A stretch of DNA of 64,000 bases from Hydrangea macrophylla (taxonomy: Eukaryota; Streptophyta; Magnoliopsida; Cornales; Hydrangeaceae). Both the position numbers and the translations under genes were made by a program. The notes under the pieces are model-generated. The model was not told the DNA's origin and did not search any database. It worked only from the letters and a program-made list of their open reading frames with translations. Location: positions 74,447,045 to 74,511,044 of the forward strand of contig CM066985.1 in assembly GCA_033977485.1 (NCBI GenBank), in the 5' to 3' direction. Below, piece after piece: positions 1 through 12,000 of the stretch (positions are counted from its first letter, which is position 1; every line of letters starts with the position of its first letter).

Positions 1-278
1 AAAATCTTTGAAAACTGACTATTAAAATTTCTGAGAAAATTACACGAGTTTGAAGGCCCTAATTCATCACATTTCTTCGTCTTCTCAAGCTTGAAGCCCT
101 AGTTTCATTATAGGAGTAGAAATTTCTTTGAACTACTCTAAAAAAAACTCAGTTTATCACATCTATTCATCATTCTTAACTCACTGGTCTTTAAGAAAAT
201 GAAGTGAAATTTCACTTAACTGATTTGATTATAATAAGGGAAATTTCTCTTATGATAACATTTTAAGAGAAATTTCAC
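1..278. other. Upstream intergenic flank
   Basis: AT-rich sequence with no coding region I can support. It contains short repeats of the type GAAATTTCWCTTA on both strands, which suggests remnants of an old repeat. Confidence 0.4.
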
Positions 279-281
279 TTA

Positions 282-902
282 CAGTCCGTTTGGTATGATT
301 GTAAAATAGAATAGAATTGAATTGAACAGAATAGAATAGAAAAGAAAAGAATAAAATTGATTTGTAATTCTAATTCTCCTGTTTGGTTTAAAGCAGAAAT
401 TAAAAGAATAGAATTGAAAAGAATTATAGTTATTTACTAAAATACCCAAACAGACCTTGAAGAAGAAGAAGAAGAAGCTGTGAAGAAGAGATCAGACCTG
501 AAGAAGAAGATGTGAAGAAGAGATCAGACCTTAAAGAAGAAGAAGAAGAGGAAGAAGAAGAAGAAGATATCAGACCTTGAAGAAGAAGAAGTTGTGACGA
601 AGAAGGACGAAGAAGACGGACGAAGAAGACGGAGACCAGAAGAACGATGAAGAAGACGACCAGAACAACGAAGAAGACGAGGGTATTTTGGGAAGAACAC
701 ATTTCAACACTGAATTCTCACCAAATCCGACCAAAATTGGTCGGATTACACCTTTGCCTAAAACTTCAATTCTCAAGAATTGGCAAGAATTGTAAATCAT
801 TTCATTTCTAGTTTTTGTGTACGTCAAACCAAACACATGATTTGCCACAAACAAGAATTGTAAATCAATTCTTTTCTTGTTTATGGCATACCAAACGGAC
901 TG
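282..902. mobile_element. Tourist-like (PIF/Harbinger) MITE
   Basis: The termini are inverted copies: CAGTCCGTTTGGTATG at the left, with its reverse complement at the right. The element is flanked by TTA at 279-281 and 903-905, the 3-bp target duplication typical of PIF/Harbinger elements. There is no transposase. The inside holds a purine-rich GAA/GAAGAC expansion (about 456-690), which produces spurious serine-rich reading frames on the minus strand. Confidence 0.8.
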
Positions 903-905
903 TTA

Positions 906-1530
906 AGAGTTTGGCATCCTACCAAGCCTAGGCTTACAAGGTCAGTCACCGAAAAAGTGAAAAAAGAACTTACTTGTTGGTGCATGAGAGTGGTGGTCAA
1001 ATGTAATTTCTATAACTTTGAATATCAAATGCAAAAATCAAAACAACACAACATAATGAATTGTGTTTATAACAAAATTAGATCCATATCTGTTTTTGGC
1101 CGTGGTGATGGTGTTGGTGGTGGTGGTGGTGGCGATGGTGTTGGTGGCTGTGACGATCTAGATCTATTTTGATGGTGATGGTCGGCGATGGTATTGGTGG
1201 CAGTGGCAATGATATTGGTGGCTGTGGTAGTAGTAGTCAGCAATGGCCATGGTGGTGGTTGTCGACGATTAACACCATAGCTGGAGGAGATGGAGGAGAT
1301 ACATAAGAGAGACAAGAGACAAGAGAGATTGGAGATTTGCTATGGTGTAGCTGCAAGTATTTTTCAAGGGGCAATTTTGTCTCTTAGGGGACTTTAGGAC
1401 GGAAAGTTAAAATTTTAGGGGACTTTAAGAGAGAGAGTTTTTTAGAGAGTGTTCTTGTGTGATTTGTTGTTTGTGACTTTCCTTTAATCCAAATTGTCTC
1501 AACCTTAAGGACCTTAAACTAAGCCTAAAA
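906..1530. repeat. GGTGGT-rich dispersed repeat, copy 1
   Basis: A GGT/GAT simple-sequence core (about 1100-1275) is followed by a tail containing GGGCAATTTTG, GGGGACTTTA and CCTTAAGGACCTTA. The same order of motifs occurs at 27240-27440, so this is a dispersed repeat family and not a gene. No terminal repeats could be fixed. Reading frames here encode only low-complexity Gly/Asp or His/Pro runs. Confidence 0.5.
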
Positions 1531-2325
1531 AAAAAAAATTTATGTTACATTTTTCTACTAAATCCAACACCAACATCTATATATGGTATTGATATATGGT
1601 ATATATCAATGTACTTTCGCCAACATATTCAGACTGTTGACTATTGATCAATTTGATTGAGTAATCAAGATACAATCTAACTAATTTTTGAGAAAAAAAA
1701 AATTATAATCTTTTCTGAATAATCAAAATATATTTAAATTACTTTTTGAAAAAAAAAATCAGAAAGTAATTAGATTTGTATTTTGATTATCTAATTACTC
1801 AAATCTGCTCTAAGAAAAAGAGGAGTTAGATTTAAATTAGTAACCAAATTGTCCATTTAAAATCATAAAGTAGCAGTAAACCATTGAGTTTTGGTCCACG
1901 CTTTTCCATCTGATACACACTGGCAGACAAAAAGTTGGGAGGGAATAATAATAGGTGTAAGTACTAGTAGTATGGAGTATTTAAGTTTCAGTCAATTTTA
2001 TGTAACAAAATTTAGAAGTCGGTTCACTACTTTTTTAAAATTTTAAAAAACATCAATATTAATTTTTAAAATTATGAAGTCATCAATAAAATTAAAAAAA
2101 TCAACTTTTGAAGAGTTGATTTATATTTCAATCTACTATATTATGATTAAACGTTATAAACTTGCACTAAAATATTTGTGAAAAATGCTCTATTGGTGTG
2201 ATGAGTTGCTCTCAAGGGTGTGATAACTTGCAGAGCTGCCCTCCACGACCTCAACATAATAAAGAGATACTTCTAACATTGTGAAAAGTTACTTTGAACA
2301 TTATTAAGAGTTGCTCCCAACGTTA
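1531..2325. other. AT-rich intergenic stretch, nothing recognised
   Basis: No ORF with family features, RNA gene or complete repeat seen. It holds only A/T-rich low-complexity sequence. Confidence 0.4.
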
Positions 2326-2333
2326 TGTAAAAT

Positions 2334-2725
2334 CAGGGGTGGACTCAGGATTTTTGGTCAGGGGGGCCTGAATTATACAGGGGTTGGGGGGCAGCGCCCC
2401 TGAGGCGAATTTTTTTAAGTCCACTTATACATAATTATGTGTAATACTATAAAATTAGTTTAACACCTCTAGTTTGGGGTAAATCATGTAATTTTAGGGG
2501 GTTTATTTCTAAAACTTGTAGTATATTACATATAAATCTAGAATTTTCAAAAGTTCAGGAGGGTCAGTGTCTAAAACCTATAAAATATTGTATGTAAATC
2601 TAGAATTTTAAAAGTTCAAAAGGGGCCTGTGTGAATTTTAGGAGGACTTATTTATAAAATATTATATGTAATTAAATAATTTCCAAAAATTCAAGGAGGG
2701 CCTGTTGTACTTCGGTCCGCCTTTG
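2334..2725 (+). mobile_element. Non-autonomous hAT-type MITE, copy 1
   Basis: It begins CAGGGGTGGACTCAGGAT and ends GGTCCGCCTTTG, so the ends are short imperfect inverted repeats (CARRGGYGGAC). Flanks TGTAAAAT (2326-2333) and TGTAAAAC (2726-2733) agree at 7 of 8 bases, as expected for an aged 8-bp hAT duplication. A sister copy in the opposite orientation lies at 28972-29357. There is no coding capacity. Confidence 0.75.
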
Positions 2726-2733
2726 TGTAAAAC

Positions 2734-3131
2734 TTGATGATTTTAATTTAAAATATTTTTAGTCAAAAGTCTTTTAAAATACTTTTTTTCAGTATTAGGT
2801 TCAAGTTCACATGTAATAAAAATTTCACATTATTTTGTATAAAAGTTGAACTAGTTGTGTGAAATTTCATATAAAAAAGTTATGTGATATATAAACATAG
2901 ACACTTAATCCGAATAAGTTTCACTAGTCATAGAATTTTGACCAAAATAAAAAATAAATTATCCATCAAGCTTTATTAATTTAAAATGAGAGATGTTTTA
3001 CTAAATTTTCTTTAATTTTACACAAAAAGTTTGATATTTTTTTTTTTGGAAAAATGATTTAGACTTATTTTTAAAACATACTCAAAAAGTCAACTAAAAT
3101 GTAATTATTCCTAGTACGGAGTAGTAATTAA

Positions 3132-3169
<38 letters not shown>

Positions 3170-3312
3170 AATTTAAGTCCCTTTGTTTTGGCGTGTTTGA
3201 TGTCTCTGACTGACTTTTAACAAAACGCACTACAAAAAGCTCATTCACGTGGTGTCATTTACTTGTTGAATCAAACCGCCCCCCCAACCCCACCGATTAG
3301 AGAGAGCCGCGT
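2734..3312 (+). promoter_or_regulatory. Probable promoter region of the NERD-like gene
   Basis: This is the AT-rich interval between the hAT MITE and the 5' leader. A (GA)n run lies at about 3136-3167, a common feature of plant core promoters and leaders. I cannot place a TATA box or start site with confidence, so the call rests on position. Confidence 0.35.
3136..3167. repeat. (GA)n microsatellite
   Basis: About 16 uninterrupted GA units roughly 340 bp upstream of the chosen start codon. Likely length-polymorphic. Confidence 0.9.
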
Positions 3313-3366
3313 TTGACGCTCTCAACTTCGTTCATCTGCCGAAAGGTAAAACCTCTCCCATTGGAA

Positions 3367-3368
<2 letters not shown>

Positions 3369-3398
<30 letters not shown>
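3369..3398. repeat. (CT)n microsatellite in the 5' leader
   Basis: About 15 CT units, 110 bp before the main ATG, probably in the 5' UTR. CT tracts are common in plant leaders. Confidence 0.85.
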
Positions 3399-3400
<2 letters not shown>

Positions 3401-3423
3401 GTCGTCTAGCTCCATATCTCTTG

Positions 3424-3501
3424 ATGCGTACACGATCGGAAAGTGAAAACATAGCTCAATTGAGGAATCTAGGGTTCGATGATGCTGAATTTAGGTTTTG
3501 A
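3424..3501 (+). promoter_or_regulatory. Upstream ORF (25 codons) in the leader
   Basis: An ATG at 3424 opens a 25-codon frame that stops with TGA at 3499-3501, six bases before the main ATG at 3508. If the transcript starts upstream of 3424, this uORF would be met first by scanning ribosomes and could damp translation. The same frame stays open upstream to an ATG at 3313, but that part is a CT-repeat translation. Confidence 0.45.
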
Positions 3502-3507
3502 TTCTTC

Positions 3508-3896
3508 ATGGAAGGAGTGGATTTTGATGTTTGTGTCTACAGGCCTCACATGGAAGCTGGGAGACAAAGCTTTGACCAGACTATGGAGTTGAAGAACATT
3601 GGTGACTGTGATTCGATTCGAGAAGTGGATGATTCTCAGCTCGTCGGAGCTCCGGATGGTGTTGTTGATGTTGTCGCGGCGGTGGTCGGCGACGGAGGAC
3701 GAGGAGGAGATCGTTTTGCGGCGGAGATGAAGGTGGTGGTTGGACTTGGAGAGAGTGGCGGGGGGAAGCGGAAGCGAGGTCGGCCGCCGAGAGGTGGGGC
3801 GGCGGCCAAAGCGACGCCGGCGAAGATAAAGAAAGAAGAAGAGGACGTCTGTTTTATATGCTTCGATGGTGGAAGTCTCGTGCTTTGTGATCGCCG
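3508..3896 (+). CDS. NERD-like: NERD-like exon 1: N-terminus, AT-hook, first half of PHD
   Basis: It ends CG|GTGAGT, leaving a split codon (phase 2). It encodes the acidic/valine-rich N-terminus, the basic KRKRGRPPRG patch and the first PHD cysteines in VCFICFDGG..LC. It is GC-rich compared with later exons, as first exons of plant genes often are. Confidence 0.9.
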
Positions 3897-6858
3897 GTGA
3901 GTAAAATTTTGTTGAATTGTAGTATATGTTTTTTGTATAGTTGAATTGTATATGATCTTTTGTTTACTGCTGTGGTTTTTTGTATATCATCGTAGATGAA
4001 CTTCCTCTAGGTTTTTTGAGTGAAAAACATTGTAGGGATTTAGTTTTAACATGTTAAAGTATAGATTAAGCAATATCTAAATTCTTCATTTTTGGTTATT
4101 GCTTGTTAGGGGCTGTCCTAAGGCATACCATCCTGCTTGCATTAAGCGGGACGAGGCATTCTTTCGGTCGACGGCTAGATGGAATTGCGGTATGTTGACT
4201 TTTATAAATTTCTCCATATATGGTATTTGTTGGCATTGGGTTTGATTTTGTTTCCTAATATGTTTAAGCTTCGTCGGGTTCAGAACATAGCCACGTTAAG
4301 GGCTCAAGTGCTTCTAATTCAATAGTTGAAAATTTTGTAGACGTTTGATTATTTGGCAGTCTGATACATTTTCCTATAAAGAGCTGTACATGACTACTTT
4401 GATGGTTATTGAGATACTTGGTTTGTGGGGGGGGGAAGCTCTCTTCTTTTTTAGTTTTTTTTCTTCTTCTCAATCTTGTTTCGAAGTTGGAAGGAATAAT
4501 CGTTCATGAAAATGAAGATGTAACATTTGGCACACATTTTACAAAGTTTCTACATTCTGAACGATTGGAAGAATTTTTTTGAAAATTGTTGGCGAAACTT
4601 TTGGGGGACAGATCCTGATTATGTGTGTGCATACCTGCGTGTGTACACACACACACACATACGTGCATGTATAAATAAACATCAACTAATTTTTATGATC
4701 TTGAAGCCAAGTTTCCAATTATATTGGTTGTTTGTTCAGATTTTATTAGGAAGTCTTCATAGGCTTTTGTAACCCTAACATGTTTCCAATTTTATGTTAC
4801 TAACGTAACTTACCAAAAATCTAGTTCAAAGTCAAATATCCTAGCTCTCCTTCCTCAATGGGCTTTTGAATTGCACAACTTCCGTCTATTTCTTGCATTG
4901 TTTTCCTGCTTCCATTTCACGTACTGGTAACCAAGGTCCACCCTTTGGTTTGTTTTTAGATGGAATGTGCATGTAGCGAGAAGTTTGTTTCTTCGTTCAT
5001 GCAAACGATAGCGCATGCAAACGATAGCAAGTGTAACATTGATTTAAATCATGAAAAGGGGAGAAAGGGAAGTGTCAAGGAAAGGAAATAATCAGAGCTT
5101 CAAATTGAACTTCAAGAAGTCTACAAAGTAAACTAGTTACCTGTATTAATATTTATTACATTAGCAAAGCCATATGGGTTTAGGAGGCATGCTCATGAAG
5201 CAAAGATAAACATTCAAGAATTAGAGTTGCGTAGATTGTTCGGAGATACAATAAACCTATACTATACTCTGTGTCTCTGTCCTTCATTGTAGTTTTTGAA
5301 GTCCAACAATATTGGAAGACTATTAAAGGAAAATCAAAATTCGCATGTCTATCTAGAAAGAAGTTGTTTCAATCCACTTAACGAAGCATGGTCAAAGCAA
5401 AAGAATTTGTTGAAATATTTCCTTCTGGTCAAGAAAAATAAAAAACTGACTGAATTAGTTAGATAATGAAATATGAAACCATCAACTTAAGAAGAAACTT
5501 TAATTTATTTGACAAAACAAAGCAATAGAGAAAAGCGACAGTGGGATAAGAATTTCCTATAATACTTATTTGTCAATGTAGTCGGTTGATGCGCTAACTA
5601 CTTTAGTTATGTATTTATTTCCTATCTCACTTATGTTAAGTATGTACTTTATTTGCATTGTTTACATACTTTGATTCCTCCAACCTTATATTTAATTATT
5701 ATTTGAATATCGAATGAGAAAATTAGCATTACATTTGCCTTTATACCAGAATCCATGCTAGTTTAGTTTTTTCCATTTACAATGGATTTGTAGTCCTAAA
5801 ACATAATTTTTTCCCTCCTTATGGTGGCAAAATAACTTTTAGTTCGCTTTTTACGTACATATTCATTTTATTAACTTCAGGTTTCAAGGGTTTCTATGTG
5901 CTTCCTAAAACATAATTTTTTCCCTCCTTATGGTGGCAAAATAACTTTTAGTTCACTTTTTACGTACATATTCATTTGATTAACTTCGGGTTTCAAGTTT
6001 TTCTATGTGCTTCCAATTTTTTTTTGTTGTTTGTATTGCGTTCTCAAAATGTATCAGAAATGTTTTTGTTTCCCAGTGAACTTGAACGTCTCTACTGAAA
6101 TTTTTTTTTAAAAAAAATTCATCCTCGAGCATCATCCTTGATGAGCCAAGAAGGCGTCAATGTTGCAAACAATCTTGATGCATGGTAAATGCTATAGGCT
6201 ATAGCCTATATGGAATGTTGTCGTTTTTATTGTTAGTATTACTGTATAAGTGTAATGCTATCATTAAATGTGATAAAGGGCAGGCTCAGGATTGTGTTGG
6301 GTCATGAATGGTTGCTTTCTATGTAGCACGGATACGGACACGCGACACGGACACGATACGACACGGAGACGGCGAAACGGCAAATCCCAAAAATATAGGA
6401 TACGGAGACGGCTAGGATACTTCGAATAAATTTTTTTTTTTTTAAAATATAATTTGATTTTAAGTATAAAAAAAAAACTTAAAATATAATGAAAAATACT
6501 TTACAAAAAATACGTGAAAAATATAATATTAAGATAAAGATAGTGAGTCATACTTTTAAATTGATGATTTCTTTATGGCTCTTTTAGAAATAATATAAAT
6601 TTGGGGTAAAAACTAAAAACATTAGATAAACATATGTTATGTGGAGGTTTTTTTCATAAGATAAGTTATGTGGTGTTATTTGCAAAGAAGTAATACAATT
6701 GTTGAATTAGGTTTTAATATTGTTAGAACTTATGGGGTTTGTTCATAATAAATGCTAAGTGCTTTAGTATACACATATCTATACATTATATCTAGGGTTT
6801 CCTTAAGTTCTTATCCTTTATTATACAGCAGCAGCCGTAGGGGGGGGGGGGGGGGGGG

Positions 6859-6905
<47 letters not shown>

Positions 6906-9004
6906 GGAACCTTGTACACCCTGAGGCGCACGACCAGGAGGAGGAGGAGAAAGAGGCTAGATCATTGGAGACTAGTAGATCTAGAAGAAGAAAGAAAAAG
7001 AAAAATCGTGAACAACTAAAAAGAAAAAAGAATAAAGAAAAATAGATTGAACTTACCTCGTCGAAGAAGAAGAAGAAGAGCAGTTCGCCGGAGCCCTCGA
7101 CCTTGTGAGCCCTCGACCTCGCCGGAGCACTCGCCTTCGCCAGAGCCATCGCCGGAGTCAGCCGCTGGCCCGCTGCCACCATCGTCACTCAATCTCCTCT
7201 CAGCAGCCTCGTGGGTTTTTTTTTTGGGTTTAAGAGGTAGGGTTACTAACGTAATAAGTTATATACTCATTGTAGTTTTCTGTATTTCATTTGGACCCCC
7301 CAAGTAATACATATCTTAAAATGACCACCAAATCTCTCTAAAAAAAAAAAACAACAAAAGACTATCAGGCGTGTCACGAAAGTGTCTTCGGAGTGTCCTG
7401 CCGTGTCCCGAAAGTGTCCCCGGCGTGTCCGAAATTATCAATTAATTTAATTTAATCCGACACTTAGAGAGCCGTGTCCCGTACGTGTCCTGCCGTGTCC
7501 GTCGCGTGTCCGTGTCCGCGGAGTGTCAGAAACGCAAACGGCACCCAAAATGGAGTGTCCATGCTTCATAGGTTGCTTTGAACATTGCATATTAAGCATA
7601 ATAAAACGGTCAACCCAAACCCTTGTGAAAATTTTGTGGTTGTTGGGTCTGAGCAGTAGAATAGGTTTAGGTTCTTTTAAGTGAAAACGTAACTTGTAAG
7701 GTAAGCTTGCAGCCTGCTTTAAATTGGCCAGGTGCGGGAGGACAAGTATAGGGAAACACTCGTATTATTACAATATGTCCGTGTGGTTAGAGAGTTGATA
7801 ACATGTTAGAATTCCAGAACTTGTATGTGGCAATGTTTTGAAAGGTGAAAACGCTAGGCGAGGTGTTTCACCACCCTTGAGGTGAGGCGTAAGCCTTGAG
7901 GCATGAGGTGTTAGCCTTTTGATTTTTTAAATTTCTTAATTAAAAAAAGTCAAAATAATTGAAATAAAATAGAAAAAATAGGATTAACAACTAATAACAA
8001 CAAAGAAAATATTTAACACCACAAACAAAAAAAATGTCGAGAATTAACTAACCAAGATAGTAAAATTGTTCCAAGGCATCTCCAAGGTTAGTAAACATAT
8101 CAAAAAACAAAGGAACAAAAGGCAAAAAACACAGTGAACCAGAAAAGGGAGGATAGATTAACAAACACTGGACAAGGACCCATAAACAATGTAACAAACA
8201 GAAGTGAATAGATAAACAAAACATTGGCCGAAACGAGACACTGACTGCCTATGAAGCACGAGTGCCTCGAAATTGGCGACGCATGAGCTCTTAGTGCGGC
8301 GGGAGTGCGCTGTGAATTCGTGTGGACGCCTTTTGAGTTCTTGGCGATGTTTGAGTGGGGCCGAACGCGGCATGAGTGCGTACGGACACACCAAGAGTGC
8401 GGGGACAAATTTTATTATTATTATTTTAAAAGTAACGGCGGTTCTCTCACCGGGGGTTCACGATTCCCTCACTAGAGACTCAATTTTGACCAACTGAAAC
8501 ACAAAGAAGAAGACGAATAGAAAGGGGAAGAAGAGAAATGGAGAGAGAAGAAGAGAGGAAAGATAGGAACCTTAAACCAGAGTCGCAGTCATCAGAGCTT
8601 GTTAGAGATGTATCGCCATCACCGATTCATTGAAGGGGAAAAGGGGAGAGAGAGACGAGTGTCGAAGAGAGAGAAACAGAACCGAGAGAGAAGCGGCGAT
8701 GGAATATGGCTAAAAGTATTGCACTTAATTTAAAATAACGTCACATGGCTTCTTTTTGTTTTGTTTTTTTGTTTTCTTTTTCTCTAATACAACCCCAAAT
8801 GTCTTATTGTTTTCGAAAGAGCCACAAAGAAATCATAAGTAGTTTATGTGTATTTTGTGTCTTAGTTAGAAAAAAATAGTGGTAGAATAGTTTTTTAAAA
8901 AATATTTTATACTAGGACCCCCGTCACACTCGCACACTTGATTTTGAGAAAATTGCCGAACCCCCCACACTGGCGTCCCCACATCCGCATCGGTGGCTAG
9001 TCGC

Positions 9005-9075
<71 letters not shown>

Positions 9076-12000
9076 TTCTCACAATTGAAGGGGGTGTCAC
9101 ACAGAGAGAGGCGATGAGGTTTATAAGCAACAGTAGCCCTAAAAAAAGGGGCAGCTGTGTAATTTTATGTTAGTAACAAAAAGCGTTAGCCTTAGTTAAA
9201 ACGGCGCAAATGGCGAGCCTTTTACGTTGTATTATACGCCTCAGACCTATGAAGCACGGCCGCGGGTGCGAAGAGTTCGGCAATTTTCCCAAAATCAAGA
9301 GTGCGGGTGCGGCGGGGGTACTTATATAACATATTAAAATTTATTTTTATATATTACTATATATGAACCATTTTAGCACTTATACACACTTGTTTTCAAA
9401 TTTTTTTTTTTTAAAAAATTTTATTAAGACCTAATAACAACAAACAAGCAATAAAATTAAGAAATATATTAATTTATGTATATCTAGTATATTTTATATA
9501 AATGACCTTTCAAAAAAAAAAGAAAGAAAAAGAAAATATATAAATATGAACTATTCATTAGTCTCCTACTCTCCTGTCAAACACAGCACACTACCCACAC
9601 ACAGCGACACACAAATGACACACAAACACACCATCTCACACATACAAACATTACCCACACATCGACACACACAAACATCGACACAGTCACACACACACAT
9701 CGACACTCACACACATATCGACACAGTCACACACACACACATCGACACTCACACACACACACACACATATCGACACACACGACACAGATCGGGGCCTTAC
9801 CTGCGCCTGAGCTTGAAGGCTTTGACTGATATGCTATTTCAAAACTGCGATTCTTTAGTTCGGGTCGAAAGAGGTACGTATTTTCTACTCTTTGTTTTGC
9901 CGAGTGTGTTTTGTTCCAAATCATCTTCTTCTTCTTTCTTCTTCTTTGTTTTTTGGAACCCCAATTCTTCAGATCTACAATTTTATTTTCTATTATTTGT
10001 TTTTTGGACCCCTAGTTTTATCAAAGTTTGTTTTTAAACTTTTCTTTTTTTACAAAAAGTGCCCCGCCGCACCCCAGAAGTGTCCCTTCCGCACCTCTCA
10101 CGCACCCAGCCGCACCCAAAACCCACGAAGAACTCAAGAAGCACTTTGAAGAACTACCAACCGCACCCGTGCCGCACCCGAAATGGGTGCGTACTAAGTG
10201 CCCCTGCGGCTTCTTTTGAAGGTGTCCGTGCATCATAGCCTCAGACAAAAGGGATGTTCTTTCCTTTCGGAACTCCCGCCATAATTTTATATGTGGACAA
10301 TAGATGGGTGACCTTTTGAGGTCAGAATAAGCAAGAAAAAAGTAGCTTCAGGGTTGCCACTTGCCAAGGTCTTGAGGAATTAGTTCTGGCTATATGTGAT
10401 TCTTTGATGTGATAAAGTTGAATAATGGAAGGAAGAGAGAGCTAGGCTTGTTTGATGGGATTTCAAGAGCTAAGAAGTAAATCCAGATTTGATTATGGAT
10501 ATTGAAGCTTTTTAAGTAAAAAATTAAGAAAAGAAGAAGAAAAGTAGAAGAAGAATGTCGCGATAATCGCCTAAATTTTGAGCTGTTCACACAATGGATA
10601 TAGAATAGAACTACTATTTTTTTTCTCTAAGGCTAGTTATCCGTTGTGAAAGCATAGGATGTATATATTCCAAACTCGAAAGAACTTAAATTTCATATTC
10701 AGAAACTTCAAACATAGCAAAACGCTCTCGACTCTTAAAACGTTAAGAAAACTGAATTAGCCTAAAATGTTAAATCCAGTTTTATTTAATTTTAGGCTAA
10801 TTCAGTTTTCTTAACGTTTTAAGAGTCGAATAAATTAAATAAAACTGAACTTTATCAGCAGTAAAATTTTATAATTGAAGGTCCCAGCTGTGGTCCAGCT
10901 TTAAATTATACTTTGAGCTTGCTTTTCTTTAGCATCTTATTGTGCTTGAAAAAGCTATTAGAATAGATTTAGCCTAATTCATGTATTTGTATCAAAGTCG
11001 TAAATTTTTATTTTTGGTTGGAAAGGGTATGGTAATTTGATGTTAGTTTGTATGTTAACAACTACAACTTTCCGTTTATGTTAAGAGTCTCCATTTTGTA
11101 GGATTTATGATCTTCTCCAATATATTTAAAATGCTAAATCCTTCATAGTTCGGTTTTTTTTTTTTTTTTTTAAATTAAGAAATCAGGCAGTAGATTTAAA
11201 ATTATGTTATTGTCCAAATAAACTTTAAATAAAACCAAATATTTTTATTATCACTTGTTACCACATCCAGAAGTTGTTAATTTTTGTAGCTTAAACTTAT
11301 GTTCTATGACCGAGTGAATTATAGTATATTCCTTTTCCATCATGTAATACTCAACAAGTTAAGAATGATGGTTATGTTATAGTAAGGGGAGATGTTGGAG
11401 AGCAATATCATGGCAATTTGGATTGTTTGTTTGATTATGTCGCAGATGGTACGTAAACTATACATTGCTAATATGGTAACACTTGTAGCAATATCTAAAA
11501 GAATGTTTTATCATCTACATGTTTTTGTAGATGATATATATATTTTTGCACACCTCGTGTGGTTCTTATTCTTGTGTAATGATATATATATTTTTTGGAA
11601 TCGTTTCATAGTTGAAATGTTTTTAAAGATCTTGATAATATGCCAGTTGAAGCATTATATAGGTTTTAGATAGGTTATGGTGTGGCTTGCATTCAGTTCC
11701 CAAGATTCCCCGCCATCTTTTTCTTGACAGCACAGCTGGAGTGTTCTATAGCGCCACATGTTATTACAATGTGTGTTTGCTATTGAAGTAACTTTCCAAT
11801 ATTTTGCTGCTTGTGGTGTTATGTTGTGTGATGTTGTGGTTGGGTTCAGTTCCAGATATTAGTTTTATTTTTCCACTAAATTTTTTCTTGGAGTATTGGA
11901 TGTCTAAATTATGTTTGTTACTGCATGAGTTTATGCTTGTCTATATGTAGTTAGTTTTTCCATTTAAATTTCATTGTTAATATAAATATATTTTGAGGGT

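Noticed and set aside
430..702. Serine-rich minus-strand frames
   Set aside because: Translation of the GAA/GAAGAC expansion inside a MITE; low complexity and no family.
6752..7307. Arg/Lys/Glu-rich frames on both strands
   Set aside because: They arise from G-run, GA and GAAGAA repeats inside a non-autonomous hAT-like element.
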